The translations under genes and the position numbers were made by a program. Shown one piece after another: positions 22,078 through 29,403 of a stretch of DNA of 29,891 bases. Within the stretch, counting starts at the first letter, position 1; each line of letters starts with the position of its first letter. This DNA is from a virus. Location: IMG/VR virus record IMGVR_UViG_3300006854_000308, positions 1-29,891 of that record; one strand, 5' to 3'. The notes under the pieces are model-generated. The model had not been told where the DNA came from. It searched no databases and worked only from the letters and a program-made list of their open reading frames with translations.

Positions 22078-22519
22078 GACATTTTTCGAGAAGCCAGCCG
22101 AAGGCTGCTGGGTATGGACTGGCGGGAAAAACGAACATGGGTACGGAAAATTCAATGTCAACTGCGGGACAGACAAGGCGCATCGGATCTCTTGGATCAT
22201 CTATGTCGGGCCGATTCCACGCGGCCAGCATGTGCTCCATCGCTGCGACAATCCTCCGTGCGTTCGACCGGATCACCTATTCATCGGCACTGCTCGGGAC
22301 AACAGAATTGACTGCAAGCAGAAAGGCCGCGATTTTTCTCCTCCACACTACCGTGGGGAAGAAAACAGCAAAGCAAAACTGTACGAGCGTGACGTCATGG
22401 AAATTCGAGAACTCATAGCCAGAGGGTTTGTGCAGGCTGAGATCGCTAGGCGATTCAACGTGACACCTCAAAATATCCGCTCGATCCGCCTTCGAATAAC
22501 CTGGAGACACATACCATGA
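22001..22519 (+). CDS. HNH homing endonuclease (HNH_3-type) with C-terminal HTH
   Basis: 172 aa from ATG 22001. The frame extends upstream to 21896, but that part runs under the Gly-Gly ORF and looks non-protein. HNH_3-type motif: FEKPAEGCWVWTGGKNEHGY, then AHRISWIIYVGPIPRGQHVL, HRCDNPPCVRPDHLFIGTAR with Cys-Cys-His zinc/metal pattern. The C-terminal segment (GEENSKAKLYERDVMEIREL, AEIARRFNVTPQNIRSIR) is a resolvase-like helix-turn-helix that reads DNA. Layout matches many phage HNH enzymes. Its stop overlaps the next gene (ATGA). Confidence 0.87.
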   Translation: MEDLEVAPDAKGVPPLSREQIIQKFETFFEKPAEGCWVWTGGKNEHGYGKFNVNCGTDKAHRISWIIYVGPIPRGQHVLHRCDNPPCVRPDHLFIGTARDNRIDCKQKGRDFSPPHYRGEENSKAKLYERDVMEIRELIARGFVQAEIARRFNVTPQNIRSIRLRITWRHIP

Positions 22520-22704
22520 ACACTCAACCTACCGAAGCCGAGGTCCGCGCGCTACGCGATCGAGTGTATTGCATCCCGATCACCGACAACGAGTGGGAGA
22601 AGGCCCGCTCGCACTGGATGAGCCGCGAGGGGATATCGTTCCTGCGGGCCCATGATTTTCCGATCTCCGAGACTCTCAGGCGGCGCGAGGCTCAACCGAA
22701 GTAG
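22516..22704 (+). CDS. Small hypothetical protein
   Basis: 62 aa, ATG 22516, overlapping the HNH stop (ATGA), with GGAG ten bases upstream. The sequence (TEAEVRALRDRVYCIPITDN, EWEKARSHWMSREGISFLRA, HDFPISETLRRREAQPK) reads as a small helical protein with no signal peptide or known motif. It ends immediately before a structured element starting at 22705. Role unknown, perhaps in replication since it precedes the initiator. Confidence 0.6.
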   Translation: MNTQPTEAEVRALRDRVYCIPITDNEWEKARSHWMSREGISFLRAHDFPISETLRRREAQPK

Positions 22705-22967
22705 TTTCTGCGGCGAGTGGAACGCGTGGGAGATCCCGCGGCCGGTTCGATGGTTCTGACCGCATGTATCACGCCGCAGAAAATTTTTGTTGCCTTCGCC
22801 GCGGGGATTTTGCAGAATCGTGACGCTCTGACAAAGCACGTTCGCTGCGCCAGAGCTTGCATTTACGGTTTACCTATGCATTCTTAATTTGCGCTCGGTC
22901 CTGGGTTTCGGCTCAGGCCCTTGCAGCAACCCTCTTTTGCTCGAAGGGCGAACGAGGCCGAGCGCAA
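22705..22967 (+). ncRNA. Structured intergenic leader of the replication gene
   Basis: This 263-base gap is packed with helices. An 11-bp perfect helix TTTCTGCGGCG (22705-22715)/CGCCGCAGAAA (22772-22782) closes about 56 bases with two inner hairpins and is followed by ATTTTTG, like a terminator or junction. GCTCTG (22825-22830)/CAGAGC (22851-22856) follows. Then a 10-bp perfect helix TTGCGCTCGG (22889-22898)/CCGAGCGCAA (22958-22967) ends 16 bases before the initiator ATG. It is not a tRNA. It could regulate the initiator or act in replication. Confidence 0.55.
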
Positions 22968-22983
22968 TTCATTTCTTTGGTGC

Positions 22984-23769
22984 ATGAAGCGGGGCACTCC
23001 AGAGCATCCGAAGATGAAGAAATTGGCAAGGACCCTTGGAATATCCAGATATTCAGCTGTAGGACTCATGGAGTGCCTTTGGCATTGGGCTGGTCGATTT
23101 GCGCCCCAAGGTGACATTGGAAAATACGAGGACGCTGACATATCAGACGGCTGCTTTTGGGACGGAGAACCTGTGAAATTGATCGATGGTCTGCTCAAGA
23201 GCGGCTGGATTGAGCGAGACGATGCCAGGAGGCTCCTCATCCACGATTGGCACCAGCATGCCGATGAAGCCGTTCGGAAGGCTCTTAACAGAGCGAATCT
23301 TCCATTTCTGACTGTGTCGAGACACTGTCGAGACACTGTCGAGACACTGTCTGCCGAATGCCGCCAAGGTGAGGCTCTGGCTCTGGCTCTGGTACCTGTA
23401 CGGAAAGGGGGTACGGGGGAAAACCAAGAAATGACATTCGAGGAAGCGATGGAGCGCGTCGACGTCCAGCTACGAGCACTCGTAAAACCGGATTTTGCAC
23501 GCTTGGTATTCGATTCATGGGACGGACGCGGAGGCAAGGATGGCGCAGGCGTGACTGTGAGATTTGAGAAACATCTCAGGAAACGGTGGAACCGTGAAGG
23601 TGAACAATGGATCAACGGATGTCATTCAGCGCAGAAGGGTAAAGTAATCCTCGCCGCATCGCGGGACTTGACCCCGGAGGAAGAGGCCAAAATTCAGGAG
23701 ATCAAGGACATTCCATTCCAAAAAGAGCGCGAACGCTCCAAAAAACTCCAGGAAAGGCTGCGCAAATGA
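22984..23769 (+). CDS. Replication initiator-like protein (winged helix)
   Basis: 261 aa from ATG 22984; the longer frame begins at TTG inside a 10-bp helix. Residues 1-110 match a common phage replication N-domain: KRGTPEHPKMKKLARTLGIS, AVGLMECLWHWAGRFAPQGD, IGKYEDADISDG, LIDGLLKSGWIERDDARRLL, IHDWHQHADEAVRKALNRAN. This winged-helix fold binds the origin. Residues 110-150 are encoded by tandem repeats. The C-terminal half is charged (MERVDVQLRALVKPDFARLV, KERERSKKLQERLRK) and may contact the helicase. The stop overlaps the primase-helicase ATG (ATGA), as in many initiator/loader pairs. Confidence 0.75.
   Translation: MKRGTPEHPKMKKLARTLGISRYSAVGLMECLWHWAGRFAPQGDIGKYEDADISDGCFWDGEPVKLIDGLLKSGWIERDDARRLLIHDWHQHADEAVRKALNRANLPFLTVSRHCRDTVETLSAECRQGEALALALVPVRKGGTGENQEMTFEEAMERVDVQLRALVKPDFARLVFDSWDGRGGKDGAGVTVRFEKHLRKRWNREGEQWINGCHSAQKGKVILAASRDLTPEEEAKIQEIKDIPFQKERERSKKLQERLRK
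23319..23351 (+). repeat. Three tandem 11-bp iteron-like repeats
   Basis: GAGACACTGTC is repeated three times without gap (23319-23329, 23330-23340, 23341-23351). The sequence also holds a quasi-palindrome GTGTC-GA-GACAC. Eleven bases is about one helical turn and shifts frame, so the repeat is not selected as peptide. It sits between the two domains of the replication initiator, like the lambda iterons in gene O. Confidence 0.85.
23373..23390 (+). repeat. Three tandem 6-bp repeats (GGCTCT)
   Basis: GGCTCT occurs three times in a row, 22 bases after the 11-bp repeats, encoding the alternating Ala-Leu stretch EALALALVPVR. Being a multiple of three it preserves the frame. It may be part of an origin or a simple slippage repeat. 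Confidence 0.8.
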
Positions 23770-25604
23770 TCGTCACCGCCAGGGAAATCTCCAACCAGCT
23801 CTCAGTACAGGCGGAGGCGTACGCAAAGTGGCTCCTGCCAAACGGCCGCAAGGAATCCGCGGAATGGTGCGTCGGATCTGTGAACGGCGAGGCTGGTCAT
23901 TCGTGCAAGGTCAGGATCAACGGCGCCAGGGCCGGCGTGTTTATGGATTTTGCCGGCGAAGAGAAGGGTGATCTGCTCACGCTGACTTCCCTGGTAAGGC
24001 GCGTCACATTGGGAGAAGCCATCCGCGTAGCCAAGGAATGGCTCGGAATCCACGAACCGGCGTATATTCCGGCGCGGAAATCGTTCAGCAAGCCGAGGGC
24101 GGTTCTTGCCAAAACCGACTCGGACCTCGTGATCAGCTATCTTTATCAGGAGCGTGGATTGGACTGCTTCACGCAGGCGGCATTCAACGTCTCCGAATTG
24201 TCTGATCCGAAACTTGGCGCGGTGATCGTTTTCCCGGCATTTTCTCCCGACGGAGAACTCCTGAACAACAAGTTCATCGCCATCAAGCGGAATGACAAAG
24301 GAAAGAAAATCGTCTGGTCTGAGACCGGCTGCGCGCCATGTCTGTTCGGCTGGCAGGCTCTTCCAAGAGATACCCGCGAGGTGGTTCTCACCGAGGGCCA
24401 GATCGATTGCATGACCTGGCATCAAGCCGGGTTTCCGGCGCTATCTGTTCCAGACGGCGCGACCAACGATGCCTGGATTGATTTCAACTGGGACAGCCTG
24501 CAGCAATTCGAGCGAATCTACCTGAACTACGACGATGACGATGAAGGTCGAAAAGCGATTCCGAAGATTTCCGCTAGGTTGGGGCTCGCGCGCTGTTTCA
24601 TCGTTCGCCTGCCTGGATTCAAGGATGCCAACGAAGCGCTGCATGGCGGATTCACAAATAACCAGTTCGCAGCCGCCATCGCCGCCAGCAGGCCGTTATC
24701 GCCGCGCCAGATAAAGACGCCGAACGAATTGACGTCAAAGGTTGTCGAGGAATTCTTTCCTCCAGACGGTGTCCGGCCAGGATTCTTCCCTTCGATATTT
24801 CGCGGAAAACTCGGCCTGCGCCCGGGCGAAGTGACCGTCTGGACAGGCATAAGCGGGCACGGCAAAACCATCCTGCTCAATCAGGTAATCCTTGAAGCGA
24901 TCCTGGATGGGCACCTGGCGGCGATCGCCAGCATGGAGATGCCAGTGCACAAGATTCTGCGCTGGATGCTTCGGCAATCCGATCCGCTAATCGAATTCAC
25001 ACGAGAACAAATCACCGAGATACTCGAGTGGATGACCGGCAGGCTATGGATTTACGACCTGCTTGGAAACGTGCAGTCAAAGCTCGTCCTAGAACTAATG
25101 GAATACAGCTTTGCCAGGCATGGCGTCACGCTGTTCGTCATCGATTCTCTGATGAAATGCGCCATCGATTCGGATGATTATAACGCCCAGCGCATGTTCC
25201 TTAACGACTTGTGCTCGTTTAGCATGGATACCGGCGCGCACGTCAACCTTGTGGCTCACGCTCGCAAGGGGTCCAACGAGCTGGACGCTCCAGGAAAACT
25301 CGATGTCCGCGGCTCGGCAGACATCATCAACCAGCCGGCCAACGTGCTGACGGTATGGAGAAACAAAGAGAAAGAGGTTAAATCCCGCAATAACGGCGCG
25401 ACCGACAACCGCGAGCCGGACACCATAGTCTATTGCAACAAACAGCGCGAGACAGGCGTGGAATTCGCTGAGAAGTTCCTGTTCAATAAGCTGCGGTTCA
25501 CGCCACTCGGTTCAGAGGCGATCAATTTGAGTGTCCTGGATCGTCTGCACCCGCATCCGGAAGAACAGGAATTCCCAAACATGGAACAACCCATAACCAC
25601 ATGA
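23766..25604 (+). CDS. DNA primase/helicase (TOPRIM + DnaB-type ATPase)
   Basis: 612 aa, ATG 23766. Residues 1-95 replace the usual zinc finger with a domain bearing WCVGSVNGEAGHSCKVRING and FMDFAGEEKGDLLTL. The TOPRIM primase core has E210 in EVVLTEGQIDCM, the Asp pair in LNYDDDDEG (about 256-258) and KDANEAL (286-292). The RecA-like helicase has Walker A GISGHGKT (361-368), catalytic E391 in SMEMP, Walker B LFVIDS (456-461) and NLVAHARK near 494-501. It unwinds and primes at the phage fork, like T7 gp4. Length and motif order match. It is coupled to the initiator upstream. Confidence 0.92.
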   Translation: MIVTAREISNQLSVQAEAYAKWLLPNGRKESAEWCVGSVNGEAGHSCKVRINGARAGVFMDFAGEEKGDLLTLTSLVRRVTLGEAIRVAKEWLGIHEPAYIPARKSFSKPRAVLAKTDSDLVISYLYQERGLDCFTQAAFNVSELSDPKLGAVIVFPAFSPDGELLNNKFIAIKRNDKGKKIVWSETGCAPCLFGWQALPRDTREVVLTEGQIDCMTWHQAGFPALSVPDGATNDAWIDFNWDSLQQFERIYLNYDDDDEGRKAIPKISARLGLARCFIVRLPGFKDANEALHGGFTNNQFAAAIAASRPLSPRQIKTPNELTSKVVEEFFPPDGVRPGFFPSIFRGKLGLRPGEVTVWTGISGHGKTILLNQVILEAILDGHLAAIASMEMPVHKILRWMLRQSDPLIEFTREQITEILEWMTGRLWIYDLLGNVQSKLVLELMEYSFARHGVTLFVIDSLMKCAIDSDDYNAQRMFLNDLCSFSMDTGAHVNLVAHARKGSNELDAPGKLDVRGSADIINQPANVLTVWRNKEKEVKSRNNGATDNREPDTIVYCNKQRETGVEFAEKFLFNKLRFTPLGSEAINLSVLDRLHPHPEEQEFPNMEQPITT

Positions 25605-25948
25605 ATACAAAACAAATAACCGATATCCCACTCAAAAACGCGATGCTGCTTTGGAATCCAGGATCATCCGGCGAGATCAAGGTTGTGCGGCACTTGGTTG
25701 AAGATGACTCCGATTTCCGATGTTCAACAGGCGCTTGCTGGGCCGCTTGGCAGGATGGTGACGATGATTACAGGCGGCACAAGCTCCTGATTGAAGTGTG
25801 GCACATCGTTGTTCGTGATGGGTTGAAGCCCATCAGCGTTCATGCTGCGCTCCAGGTGATTCCGGAATATCGAGAGATGTTCGACGGCGATGAGGTCGGC
25901 TGGTTGAACGAGCCGTTTGTTGCGCCTGGACGGTCCATGTACTCATGA
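25601..25948 (+). CDS. Hypothetical acidic protein
   Basis: 115 aa, ATG overlapping the helicase stop (ATGA). Trp- and acid-rich: AMLLWNPGSSGEIKVVRHLV, FRCSTGACWAAWQDGDDDYR, EVWHIVVRDGLKPISVHAAL, YREMFDGDEVGWLNEPF. No known motif. Tight coupling to the helicase suggests an accessory role in replication. The Cys pair (RCSTGAC) is too isolated to call a finger. Confidence 0.65.
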   Translation: MNTKQITDIPLKNAMLLWNPGSSGEIKVVRHLVEDDSDFRCSTGACWAAWQDGDDDYRRHKLLIEVWHIVVRDGLKPISVHAALQVIPEYREMFDGDEVGWLNEPFVAPGRSMYS

Positions 25949-26163
25949 AAGAGAAGCCTCTCGTTCACCTCCTCAAACCCGGCGAATACCGCGTTTACTG
26001 CCGTCTCCCTGACTTCGTCCCTGGCAATCTCACGTGCACAACTCTCCCCAGCAAGGCTACCTGCGCGAATTGCCTCACCGCTTTCAGGACCGCCACCAAC
26101 GGTTCCTACAGGGAATTCCGCGTGAGCCATATCCCGGAAAGATTGCCGGAGGAGGAGTCATGA
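25945..26163 (+). CDS. Small Cys-containing protein (possible zinc ribbon)
   Basis: 72 aa, ATG 25945 overlapping the previous stop (ATGA). Contains VYCRL, NLTCTTLPSKATCANCLTAF, i.e. C-x2-C plus two further Cys, which could bind zinc. The rest is basic and polar (MKEKPLVHLLKPGEYRVYCR). The chain of overlaps continues to the next gene. Function unknown. Confidence 0.6.
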   Translation: MKEKPLVHLLKPGEYRVYCRLPDFVPGNLTCTTLPSKATCANCLTAFRTATNGSYREFRVSHIPERLPEEES

Positions 26164-26390
26164 GCAAACGCGGATTGCGGAAAGGTTACACGAATCGCCG
26201 CGATCTGTGCTATTTCGTAGGCAAACGCGCCCTGACACTGACGCCGCTTCAAATGACTTACGCGTGGGATCTGCTGGCCAGGCAACTCCATCATCGGCTT
26301 GGGGAGATGGATATTCCAAAGTTCGTAAACCTGATCTCGCTCATCAGGACAGCCACGATCAAAGCTAAAAGCGTTGGATTCAATAAATAA
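26160..26390 (+). CDS. Small hypothetical protein
   Basis: 76 aa, ATG 26160 overlapping the previous stop (ATGA), with a strong GGAGGAG ribosome site just upstream, so the start is secure. Basic N-terminus (MSKRGLRKGYTNRRDLCYFV) and helical body (PLQMTYAWDLLARQLHHRLG, MDIPKFVNLISLIRTATIKA). No recognised domain. Possibly a DNA-associated accessory protein. Confidence 0.65.
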   Translation: MSKRGLRKGYTNRRDLCYFVGKRALTLTPLQMTYAWDLLARQLHHRLGEMDIPKFVNLISLIRTATIKAKSVGFNK

Positions 26391-26400
26391 ACCCCCGCCA

Positions 26401-26631
26401 ATGCTCAGCCAGAAAGACTGGGAGTTCGCCGTCGGCACGGTCTATGATTGGAAACTTGGCGACGGACGCGGTTACAGCACCAACGTCGAGACGCGCATGT
26501 GCCTCGCTCGAAACGCTCAGCAGTTCATCGACGGCCACGATTACTTTCAGACCCTCGCAAACTACGATTACGAACACGACCAGCAATCATGCATACCGAT
26601 GATAAGAAAAACGACCTCCTCGCCCTCGTAA
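26401..26631 (+). CDS. Small hypothetical protein
   Basis: 76 aa from ATG 26401 (MLSQKDWEFAVGTVYDWKLG). Segments DGRGYSTNVETRMCLARNAQ and FIDGHDYFQTLANYDYEHDQ look natural; the last 15 residues overlap the next gene in another frame. No known motif. It starts ten bases after the previous stop. Confidence 0.55.
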   Translation: MLSQKDWEFAVGTVYDWKLGDGRGYSTNVETRMCLARNAQQFIDGHDYFQTLANYDYEHDQQSCIPMIRKTTSSPS

Positions 26632-26819
26632 CGCAACTTTCTTCCCTGGTAAAAAAATGGAGAATCCAGGCTGATGCTCTGCAGGACCTGAAGAAAGATA
26701 AAGAGATCCAGACCATGATCTTACGCAACAGGCAAAACGCGGATGAGGTGGAGATTTTGGTCGGAAAAGTGGTGGGTGGACAACGCGCACTTGACGAACG
26801 CGAAGATGTGTGCGAATAG
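26589..26819 (+). CDS. Small coiled-coil protein
   Basis: 76 aa from ATG 26589. Strongly helical and charged: DDKKNDLLALVTQLSSLVKK, WRIQADALQDLKKDKEIQTM, ILRNRQNADEVEILVGKVVG. Likely a coiled coil. It overlaps the previous gene by 43 bases. It is the last gene before the structured region, ending six bases before the first helix at 26826. Confidence 0.55.
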   Translation: MHTDDKKNDLLALVTQLSSLVKKWRIQADALQDLKKDKEIQTMILRNRQNADEVEILVGKVVGGQRALDEREDVCE

Positions 26820-26825
26820 AAAATC

Positions 26826-28605
26826 ATGTTTGGTGCCATGACAGCTTTAACGCCGGGTGCCCAATCCTGTATGGCCAGGACGGCAACTTCACTTCCTGAA
26901 GACCAAACATCCCGGCGCCAGTTTCTGCGGGCCGAAGATCAAGGGTTATCTTTCAAACATCCCCTAGGTCACTCCTTGTCCGCAGTCCATTTCCATGCCT
27001 CAAGGATTTAAGCGCACTCTCTGGAAACCTCGCGCGCAGCCGCCGCTTACTTCGAGGCAACGCGCCCGCAAGAAAGCTTGGACTGCCTCGATCGCTTTCA
27101 ACGCCAAGCCGGGCAATTCTCACTTCATCATTTTCCCTGCCAGCAGAAATTCACACCAGGCAGGCGAGTCACATCGGGATGAGCGCACAGTAGCTCATGC
27201 AACGCCGTCCGAAAGCCAGCTCCGAGCAGGTCTGGCCGATGCCTCGTTAAAACGACACCCAGCACGACCAACATCGGAGAACAGTAAGGGAGTAGCATCC
27301 ACATCCGACGCCTCGCGCTGCACTGGAGCGGAATGGCTTAATCAGTCCTCGCCGCTTAATTGTCCGGCATGTGCCGGAGAACCGCGTCCCTGATACCTGA
27401 AGCTCTGCACAGGTGTCCCGGGTGGCCAAAGGTCGCCAGCGCCCGGTAAACGCGAATCACTCGCCCCGGGTGAACTCCGCCCGTGAAGCTCCTTGCACTT
27501 CCTCGCTCGCTTCATCAGATCTCCATTTTACATGGACCGATTGAACCTTGTCCAGAAGATTACCAGAGGAAGACTTGATGTGAAAATGAGGATGAGTCGC
27601 GCAAACACACCCCTATCCCGCGCAGCCATGAGCCTGGGGCACCCCGCTCCCCCGGCGGTGGTCAAATCCTGTTCCAGCGGTTTGCGCCATGTCAGAAAGC
27701 AAGGCCAGCGTGCAAAAGTCGTTCGCGCCGACTGGTTTGCACTGATATTGGAGGAAGGTTCCTCCCGCGTGATTGCGACTCCCAACACCAGCACTTTCTG
27801 TGGCGGTATCTAAGATTGGCAAGGCCGACGCGAGACTAAGCCGGAGTGAGGCGAACCCTCATCCGACAATCAGCCGCACCGATGGCGGCAGCGCACCTTC
27901 AGCCGTGGTGGAAACACGGCAGGCGACTCCCGAAGTAGCGACGGAGTTCTGTGGCTTACAGGTCACAGGGAAAAGCTGGCAGGCAGCGGGCACGTCATTG
28001 CCATTCGCTGGCATTGGCTGATTGAACGATGAGGCAGTAGCTGAACGAGTAGTTGCGGTGGGAACCGATAATCCCCGATAGTTGCGCGTGGTGCCTTGGG
28101 GCATCATGGAGCAACCGACCCCACCGCGAACAAGCCAGATTCAGGTCTGGAAGCTGGACACCCGCAAGCCTACGGAATGCCCGTAGATCACTTGCGGGAG
28201 GAATGCCCGGTGGAGAATGCCTCCCTTGTTTGACGCCTACGAACGGAGGGAACACACCATGAAGGTCCAGCGGTTGAGCCGTTGGGCGGACACCTAGCGG
28301 GTGTCGGGTGTGGGAAGCAGTCTCAAGGTGCTCAACACCTTCTTCGGCGGTAACAATAAGGCGGTACGTCCACGCCCTGTGTGTGGCGCGAATCCAGCGG
28401 ATGAGTCTTTCTCACTGAACTAACGCACGAACCAACCGGAGCACGAAGTAAAACAAACAGAGTCAATGGTGGCCAGTACGTGTGGCCATTACTCAATTCG
28501 CTTCTTGATTACTTGGAAGCAATTTCCTGGCGGAAGGTCCACGCCCAGTGCGCGGCCCGGCTTACCAGGTCACACTGGTTTAGTAGCTTCAGGGAGTTCC
28601 CAGTG
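26826..28605 (+). ncRNA. Candidate giant structured non-coding RNA region
   Basis: No convincing gene lies in this 1.8-kb stretch, but perfect helices are dense. It opens with a three-way junction: ATGTTTGGT (26826-26834)/ACCAAACAT (26902-26910), GCCAT/ATGGC and CAGGA/TCCTG. CTGCGG (26925-26930)/CCGCAG (26980-26985) follows. Others are ATGAGC/GCTCAT (27179-27198), TCCGGC-ATGT-GCCGGA (27363-27378), CCGGG/CCCGG (27418-27446), GGAGGA-AGGT-TCCTCC (27750-27765), GCCGTG/CACGGC (27902-27920), GCGGTGGG/CCCACCGC (28055-28127) enclosing two more helices, CCCGCAAG/CTTGCGGG enclosing CTACGG/CCGTAG (28161-28198), CCAGCGG/CCGTTGG (28267-28285), GACACC/GGTGTC (28289-28305), AAGGTG/CACCTT (28325-28341) and CACTGG/CCAGTG (28573-28605). 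It may be one RNA or two. GOLLD- or ROOL-like giant phage RNAs are the nearest known type, but no family signature was matched. The weak promoter-like TTGACG at 26791 is not claimed. Strand is assumed from the flanking genes. Confidence 0.55.
28361..28377 (+). repeat. 17-bp direct repeat, copy 1
   Basis: The 17-mer GCGGTACGTCCACGCCC occurs here inside the structured region and again at 28668-28684 inside the next gene. A 10-base subset (GTCCACGCCC) is also found at 28537-28546. Confidence 0.8.
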
Positions 28606-28615
28606 AATCGCGGGC

Positions 28616-29344
28616 ATGTCCCGCAATAACGTCCCAAAGCTCCAAGTTATGAAGAAGAACGAACAAAGCGGTACGTCCACGCCCACAGCTCAACCTGCAA
28701 AGGAAACTGCTGCCGTCGTGTACGAGTTCCCACGTGTCCAGGATGTTACACCGGAAGCTCCGGTGATGTTCGGGGACAGGAAGGAATCGTTGCAAGTGTC
28801 CGGCAATGAAAAGGTGGAAATTGATGCGTATTTCTTCGCGTCGAAAACCAACCTCAAGCTGAAGAACATCAAGACGGCTCTGAACGGTCTCAAGAAACAG
28901 GGGGTAAAACTCCCTGATGGGAAGGAGATCGGCCAGAAATGGTTCAATGATAACGTCCGCGACCCGTTTCACAAGGTGTTACGGTACGCAGCGCGTCATT
29001 CACTGAGCCACGGGGCGCCTGTGTCCCTGGCATTCACCAAGCGGTTGAACAAGGACACTGGTGTCATCACCACTACGGCAAAGCATGGTTTCGAGTTCAA
29101 GACGGCACCGACGAAACCGGAAGCGGTTGAAGCGGTGGCGGACAAAGCGGCTGACAAGGCTGCGAAGAAGGAATTGTCCCAGTCCAAGACACGGGCAAAG
29201 CGGCAGCAAGGGAAGAAAAACCTTCAGCCGGTGATTACCCCGGAAGCGGCGAATCGAATCGACGCCATGATTGCCGAAACGGAAGCGGCGAAAGCGGCTG
29301 CGGCTGCGGCTGCGGTGCCTGCGACGAACGGCGAAGCGAAGTAA
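28616..29344 (+). CDS. Basic Ala/Lys-rich hypothetical protein
   Basis: 242 aa from ATG 28616, the first start after an in-frame stop at 28604; ATG 28649 (MKKNEQSGTSTP) is a possible alternative. The middle (YEFPRVQDVTPEAPVMFGDR, VEIDAYFFASKTNLKLKNIK, WFNDNVRDPFHKVLRYAARH) is folded-looking. The C-terminal 80 residues are low complexity (EAVADKAADKAAKKELSQSK, AAAAAAAVPATNG) and highly basic, suggesting nucleic-acid binding. ATG 28616 lies inside a hairpin GCGGG/CCCGC (28610-28624), which may limit translation. An intrinsic terminator follows. Function unknown. Confidence 0.7.
   Translation: MSRNNVPKLQVMKKNEQSGTSTPTAQPAKETAAVVYEFPRVQDVTPEAPVMFGDRKESLQVSGNEKVEIDAYFFASKTNLKLKNIKTALNGLKKQGVKLPDGKEIGQKWFNDNVRDPFHKVLRYAARHSLSHGAPVSLAFTKRLNKDTGVITTTAKHGFEFKTAPTKPEAVEAVADKAADKAAKKELSQSKTRAKRQQGKKNLQPVITPEAANRIDAMIAETEAAKAAAAAAAVPATNGEAK
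28668..28684 (+). repeat. 17-bp direct repeat, copy 2
   Basis: Exact second copy of the 17-mer, 307 bases downstream, within codons 18-23 of the 28616 gene. It may be a protein-binding site, an RNA pairing element or a duplication scar. Confidence 0.8.
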
Positions 29345-29364
29345 TCCGAAGCGAAAACGAAAGG

Positions 29365-29395
29365 CCTCTGCTCCTAACGGGGCAGGGGTTTTTTT
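29365..29395 (+). terminator. Intrinsic terminator
   Basis: CCTCTGC (29365-29371) pairs with GCAGGGG (29382-29388, one G-U) and is followed by seven T. It lies 20 bases after the stop of the basic Ala/Lys-rich gene and ends that transcription unit. Confidence 0.9.
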
Positions 29396-29403
29396 GTTTC
29401 CCG

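Noticed and set aside
22705-22782. tRNA-like fold with a GGTTCGAT loop
   Set aside because: The T-arm stem does not pair, the closing helix is 11 bp rather than 7 bp, and no anticodon arm fits.
23319-23351. CRISPR-like array
   Set aside because: Repeats of 11 bp are directly adjacent without spacers.
22884-23615. 243-codon minus-strand ORF opposite the replication initiator
   Set aside because: Ser/Arg/Pro-rich shadow. The plus frame has a clear winged-helix pattern and couples to the helicase.
27655-27675. tRNA T-loop-like GGTCAAATCC
   Set aside because: One base short of the consensus, and no acceptor or anticodon stem forms around it.
26995-27813. ORFs of 132 and 106 codons inside the structured region
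   Set aside because: Poor ribosome sites, odd composition (Ser/Arg/Pro/Ala), and helices cross their codons. They are better explained as chance frames in GC-rich sequence, though small peptides cannot be fully excluded.
28260-28440. Group II intron domain V or hammerhead-like core
   Set aside because: The GAGCCG and GGATGAG stretches resemble fragments of these, but the diagnostic domain V hairpin and the CUGANGA...GAAA core are absent.
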